Positions 33,690 to 36,296 of a stretch of DNA of 36,296 nt are shown here, in pieces; within the stretch, counting starts at the first letter, position 1, and each line of letters begins with the position of its first letter. Origin of the DNA: Marine Group II euryarchaeote MED-G36 (lineage in GTDB: Archaea; Thermoplasmatota; Poseidoniia; Poseidoniales; Thalassarchaeaceae); assembly GCA_002457595.1 (NCBI GenBank), contig NTJR01000006.1, positions 1 to 36,296 on the forward strand, in the 5' to 3' direction. Under the pieces are notes generated by a model. That model was not told the origin of the DNA. It ran no database searches and worked only from the letters and a program-made list of their open reading frames with translations. Position numbers and translations under genes: made by a program.

Positions 33690-33752
33690 GACTTCTTCAG
33701 AAGCCATTTATCAATCAATGAGGGACTGAGTGGCTAATTTCCAGAAGAGTTT

Positions 33753-34544
33753 TCATTCTTCTTCATTAACTCTCTGGCCACGTTTTCTTTTTGCTGCTGC
33801 ATCGGCATGACGGCTTGATCCTCTAACCGTTCTACGATATGCTTGCTTAGCAGATGGTGTCAACCCATCTGCAAGCCATTCCTTCTGTGATTTCTCCCAA
33901 AATAAAGGAATTGCAGGAGCTACTAAAAGAAGCAATAATGGATTAAATACAGCAAATACAGTACCTAATATCAGTAGAACCCGTGCCAATGAAGAAGTGA
34001 AGAAAGTTCTTCCACGCTGGTTTTCGACAATTCTCGAGCCTTGCCAAGCTGCTATCATAGCATGTCCAAGACAAGCAGTAATTGTGATGAGAAAAGCCAC
34101 AAGGACGTTAATCGGATCAAAGCCGGTTACGCCCCACGTCTGGTCGTCAAATAAACGGACATTGAGATAAGCTGCACGCATGGACCCGATTCCTAATCCG
34201 AGCGTCCATCCATAAGGAGCACTGGCCCGCAGACCTACTGTTTTTGGGCGTCCCAAAAGGAATAATGTAAATGCAGATTCTGCCATGGCAATCAATAATG
34301 CAATGAATGATATCTCAATGATATTAAGTTCCTCATTTCGAATGCTAATTAGAATTAGAGCGTCTATTGCTGCTGCAGCAAAAGCTCCTGAAATAATACC
34401 AATAACAAGAGATTTGAATGCACCTGAAAGATCGTAAAAACCTGTCATCCGAGCCATGGCCCCTCGCCAGCCAAAGTAAATGCCAGCGAGCCCTATTGCA
34501 AATGCTAACTGCATCTGAAACATAGGAAGTGGCACTCCTGCCAT
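33753..34544 (-). CDS. Polytopic membrane protein, unknown
   Basis: 263 residues with about six to seven hydrophobic helices, including A-F-A-I-G-L-A-G-I-Y-F-G-W near the N-terminus and V-L-L-I-L-G-T-V-F-A-V-F-N-P near residue 200. A strongly basic C-terminal tail (A-A-A-K-R-K-R-G-Q-R) ends N-E-E-E. The tail is predicted cytoplasmic. GGAGGT lies just upstream of the ATG, rather close to it. I recognise no family or active site. It is followed on the same strand by trkA, but the promoter before trkA argues against a single transcript. Divergent from srp54. Confidence 0.8.
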   Translation of the reverse strand: MAGVPLPMFQMQLAFAIGLAGIYFGWRGAMARMTGFYDLSGAFKSLVIGIISGAFAAAAIDALILISIRNEELNIIEISFIALLIAMAESAFTLFLLGRPKTVGLRASAPYGWTLGLGIGSMRAAYLNVRLFDDQTWGVTGFDPINVLVAFLITITACLGHAMIAAWQGSRIVENQRGRTFFTSSLARVLLILGTVFAVFNPLLLLLVAPAIPLFWEKSQKEWLADGLTPSAKQAYRRTVRGSSRHADAAAKRKRGQRVNEEE

Positions 34545-34608
34545 GAACCTCCCAAGGCACGTATCATTTCAGTCCAACGGGTGAAAACATAACACAGTAC
34601 ACCGAATC

Positions 34609-36015
34609 ATGCCCTCTACGTCCGATAACGTTCAAACCACACGCATAGCACCACACCACATGGCACTTGAGGGTCTGAAGCAACGAATCCTCGGTTCGGT
34701 TGGTCTTCTCAGGGGAAAAAGAGAAGTTGACGAGGAAACTGTTCGTGAATTATCTCGTACACTAAGACGGGCTCTTTTAGAAGCCGATTTCAATGTACGT
34801 CAAGCAAAAGAGCTTACAGAACGTATTGAAAGACGTCTGATTGAAGAAGAGGCTCGTCCAGGAGTAAAACTCGAAACTCATGCAATGAACTTGATTTACA
34901 CGGAATTGGTTAGATTACTAGGACCTGCACGAGAAATAAGGCCGCATAATGAAACCGTCCTAATGGTTGGTTTGTATGGACAAGGTAAGACTACGACCAC
35001 TGCAAAAATTGCAGAGTGGTGGAGAAAGCATCACGGAGTCAAAGTTGCTGTAATTGAAGCCGATGTACATCGCCCTGGTGCCTATGCTCAACTACAACAA
35101 TTGTTAGAGGATTCACCTGTTGAAGTATATGGTGAACCTGATGAGAAGGATGCTACTAAGATTGTGCGTAACGGAATCAAAGCTGTGGGGACGGCTGACG
35201 TTCTGATTATCGACACTGCAGGCCGAGATAGTCTCGATGAAGAATTAAGGGACGAACTTGTGCGAATTGCTGAAATCGCAAATGCCACAGAAAGATTCCT
35301 AGTTATTGATGCACAAGTAGGACAGGCCGCAGGACCAGTTGCGCAAACATTCCACGAACTTGTAGGAGTCACGGGAACTATTGTTACTAAACTCGATGGA
35401 ACTGCTCGAGGCGGGGGTGCACTTAGCGCAGTAGCAACAACAGGAGCTCCTATCGTTTTCGTCGGAGAAGGTGAACGTGTTCAGGATCTTGAGAAGTTTG
35501 AGTCAGATAGATTCATCTCAAGACTTCTAGGAATGGGCGATATCAAAGGTCTGATTGATTTAGCACCTGAAGACCTTGACCAAGAAGAAGCAATTCGATT
35601 AACTCAACGTTTGATGTCAGGGAGATTCACCCTTACAGACATGTATACTCAAATGGAAATGATGAGCAAAATTGGAACGGTTGACCGTATACTTTCACAC
35701 CTACCAGATGGCATGTTCGGAATGGGTTCAATGTCTGCGGGACAAAAGAAACAGATGCAAGGTAACCTAGCAAAATACCGAGTAATTATGGATTCCATGA
35801 CCCAAGAAGAGAAAGATGAACCTCAACTTCTCAAATCACAGCGTATCAGAAGAATTGCAAGAGGTTCGGGTACTTCAGAAAAAGATGTGAAAGAACTTCT
35901 GAACCAATGGAATCGAAGTAAGAAGATGATGAAGGGGATGAAAGGCGACCGAAGAATGCGCCGACAGATGCAGTCAATGATGGATGTAGATGACATCGAC
36001 CTTGGCATGGGCTGA
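34609..36015 (+). CDS. srp54: Signal recognition particle protein SRP54
   Basis: 468 residues. The NG domain has G-L-Y-G-Q-G-K-T-T (121-129), D-T-A-G-R-D near 205 and T-K-L-D-G near 264. The methionine-rich M domain that binds 7S RNA and signal peptides runs to the C-terminus. SRP54 targets nascent membrane and secreted proteins to FtsY. The family N-terminus aligns best from an internal ATG at 34660, but the ATG at 34609 is in frame. An A-rich AAAACATAA lies about 25 bases before 34609, which would suit a leaderless start there. Neither start has a Shine-Dalgarno. trmY begins four bases after the stop. Confidence 0.97.
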   Translation: MPSTSDNVQTTRIAPHHMALEGLKQRILGSVGLLRGKREVDEETVRELSRTLRRALLEADFNVRQAKELTERIERRLIEEEARPGVKLETHAMNLIYTELVRLLGPAREIRPHNETVLMVGLYGQGKTTTTAKIAEWWRKHHGVKVAVIEADVHRPGAYAQLQQLLEDSPVEVYGEPDEKDATKIVRNGIKAVGTADVLIIDTAGRDSLDEELRDELVRIAEIANATERFLVIDAQVGQAAGPVAQTFHELVGVTGTIVTKLDGTARGGGALSAVATTGAPIVFVGEGERVQDLEKFESDRFISRLLGMGDIKGLIDLAPEDLDQEEAIRLTQRLMSGRFTLTDMYTQMEMMSKIGTVDRILSHLPDGMFGMGSMSAGQKKQMQGNLAKYRVIMDSMTQEEKDEPQLLKSQRIRRIARGSGTSEKDVKELLNQWNRSKKMMKGMKGDRRMRRQMQSMMDVDDIDLGMG

Positions 36016-36019
36016 TTGT

Positions 36020-36296
36020 ATGAATCGGCGCTTCGCCATTATTGGCCATCTTGCACCTAGTTCGGGTAAGTTGAATCTAAATGATTTAGCCGGTGATTCC
36101 GGTAGAATGGATGTTCTAATCCGTGCCATTAATTCTGTACTTTTTGTATCGCATGGAATTAGGCGAGATTCCGACATTATATTGCACCTATGCGGAGGAC
36201 CTGGTCCGGACAGAAGAATATGGTTCAACGGAGAGAGACTAGCAGGAGTTCGCCCTGATGAAAGATCCATTGGGGGACAAATCAAAGCTATTCTAA
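36020..36296 (+). CDS. trmY: tRNA pseudouridine-54 N1-methyltransferase, N-terminal part (partial)
   Basis: The ATG at 36020 opens a frame that is still open at the window end (92 residues). It reads M-N-R-R-F-A-I-I-G-H-L-A-P, then G-R-M-D-V-L-I-R-A-I-N-S-V-L-F-V-S-H-G-I-R-R-D and R-P-D-E-R-S-I-G-G-Q-I. These are characteristic segments of the archaeal TrmY family (SPOUT fold). TrmY methylates pseudouridine 54 in the tRNA T-loop. It starts four bases after srp54, so co-transcription is likely. The SAM-binding knot lies beyond the edge. Confidence 0.88.
   Translation, partial: MNRRFAIIGHLAPSSGKLNLNDLAGDSGRMDVLIRAINSVLFVSHGIRRDSDIILHLCGGPGPDRRIWFNGERLAGVRPDERSIGGQIKAIL

Noticed and set aside
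33692-33703. Short palindrome upstream of the trkA TATA box.
   Set aside because: Only five-base arms; mentioned with the promoter but too weak for its own claim.
1-36296. CRISPR array, insertion sequence, prophage or defence island.
   Set aside because: No regularly spaced repeats, transposase, integrase, phage or restriction genes are seen; the window is mostly conserved housekeeping genes.

Overview
The window is archaeal chromosomal DNA. It carries the archaeal exosome genes (Rrp4, Rrp41, Rrp42), an alpha-type proteasome subunit, SBDS, eL37-type ribosomal protein, KEOPS Pcc1, prefoldin beta, aEF-2 with a diphthamide histidine, Dph6, TiaS, RFC-L, SRP54 and TrmY. The base composition is moderately AT-rich, the gene packing is very tight, and an isopentenyl-diphosphate isomerase of the bacterial/eukaryotic type I is present. 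Together with an archaeosortase-like protein and a very long Lhr helicase, this suggests a marine planktonic euryarchaeon of the Poseidoniia (Marine Group II) type. That assignment is inference; no rRNA lies in the window.

Layout. Positions 1-1962 hold the end of isopentenyl phosphate kinase and an Idi-polyprenyl synthase fusion, followed by a DNA glycosylase (Tag). On the minus strand, 5923-2562 is an rpsL-rpsG-fusA (str-like) operon. Divergent from it, 6056-8711 is a plus-strand set: UbiD-family decarboxylase, a helical-repeat protein and a Nudix hydrolase. From 15182 down to 8675 runs a ten-gene minus-strand superoperon: psmA, SBDS, rrp4, rrp41, rrp42, rpl37ae, pcc1, pfdB, a DHH phosphoesterase and a helical protein. 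Positions 15300-18095 (plus) hold dph6, purB and a degenerate RadB/RecA-like protein. On the minus strand, 20823-18079 holds gmhA-like, gmhB-like, tiaS and a small membrane protein, overlapping end to start. An archaeosortase (plus) and the giant Lhr (minus) follow, then glyS and rfcL (plus), trkA-trkH (minus), an unrecognised membrane protein (minus), and srp54-trmY (plus, running off the end).

How it fits together. UbiD (possibly anhydromevalonate phosphate decarboxylase), IPK, Idi and GGPP synthase could form four consecutive steps to the archaeal lipid precursor, although UbiD is about 4 kb away. aEF-2 and the last diphthamide enzyme Dph6 are both present. The exosome superoperon couples RNA decay, protein turnover, ribosome maturation and folding, as in many archaea. 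Genes inside operons usually carry good GGTGA/GAGGTG Shine-Dalgarno sequences, whereas several first genes look leaderless.

I see no CRISPR array, insertion sequence, prophage, tRNA, rRNA or classical defence island, and no gene-free stretch longer than about 210 bases. The less expected signals are regulatory or structural. One is a perfect hairpin whose GUGA tetraloop contains both the gmhB stop and the tiaS start. Another is a 9+3+9 palindrome ahead of fusA, with a partly similar one ahead of rrp4. Others are an inverted repeat between lhr and glyS, the complete lack of spacing at all five convergent gene junctions, and a RecA-fold protein that has lost its Walker A lysine.
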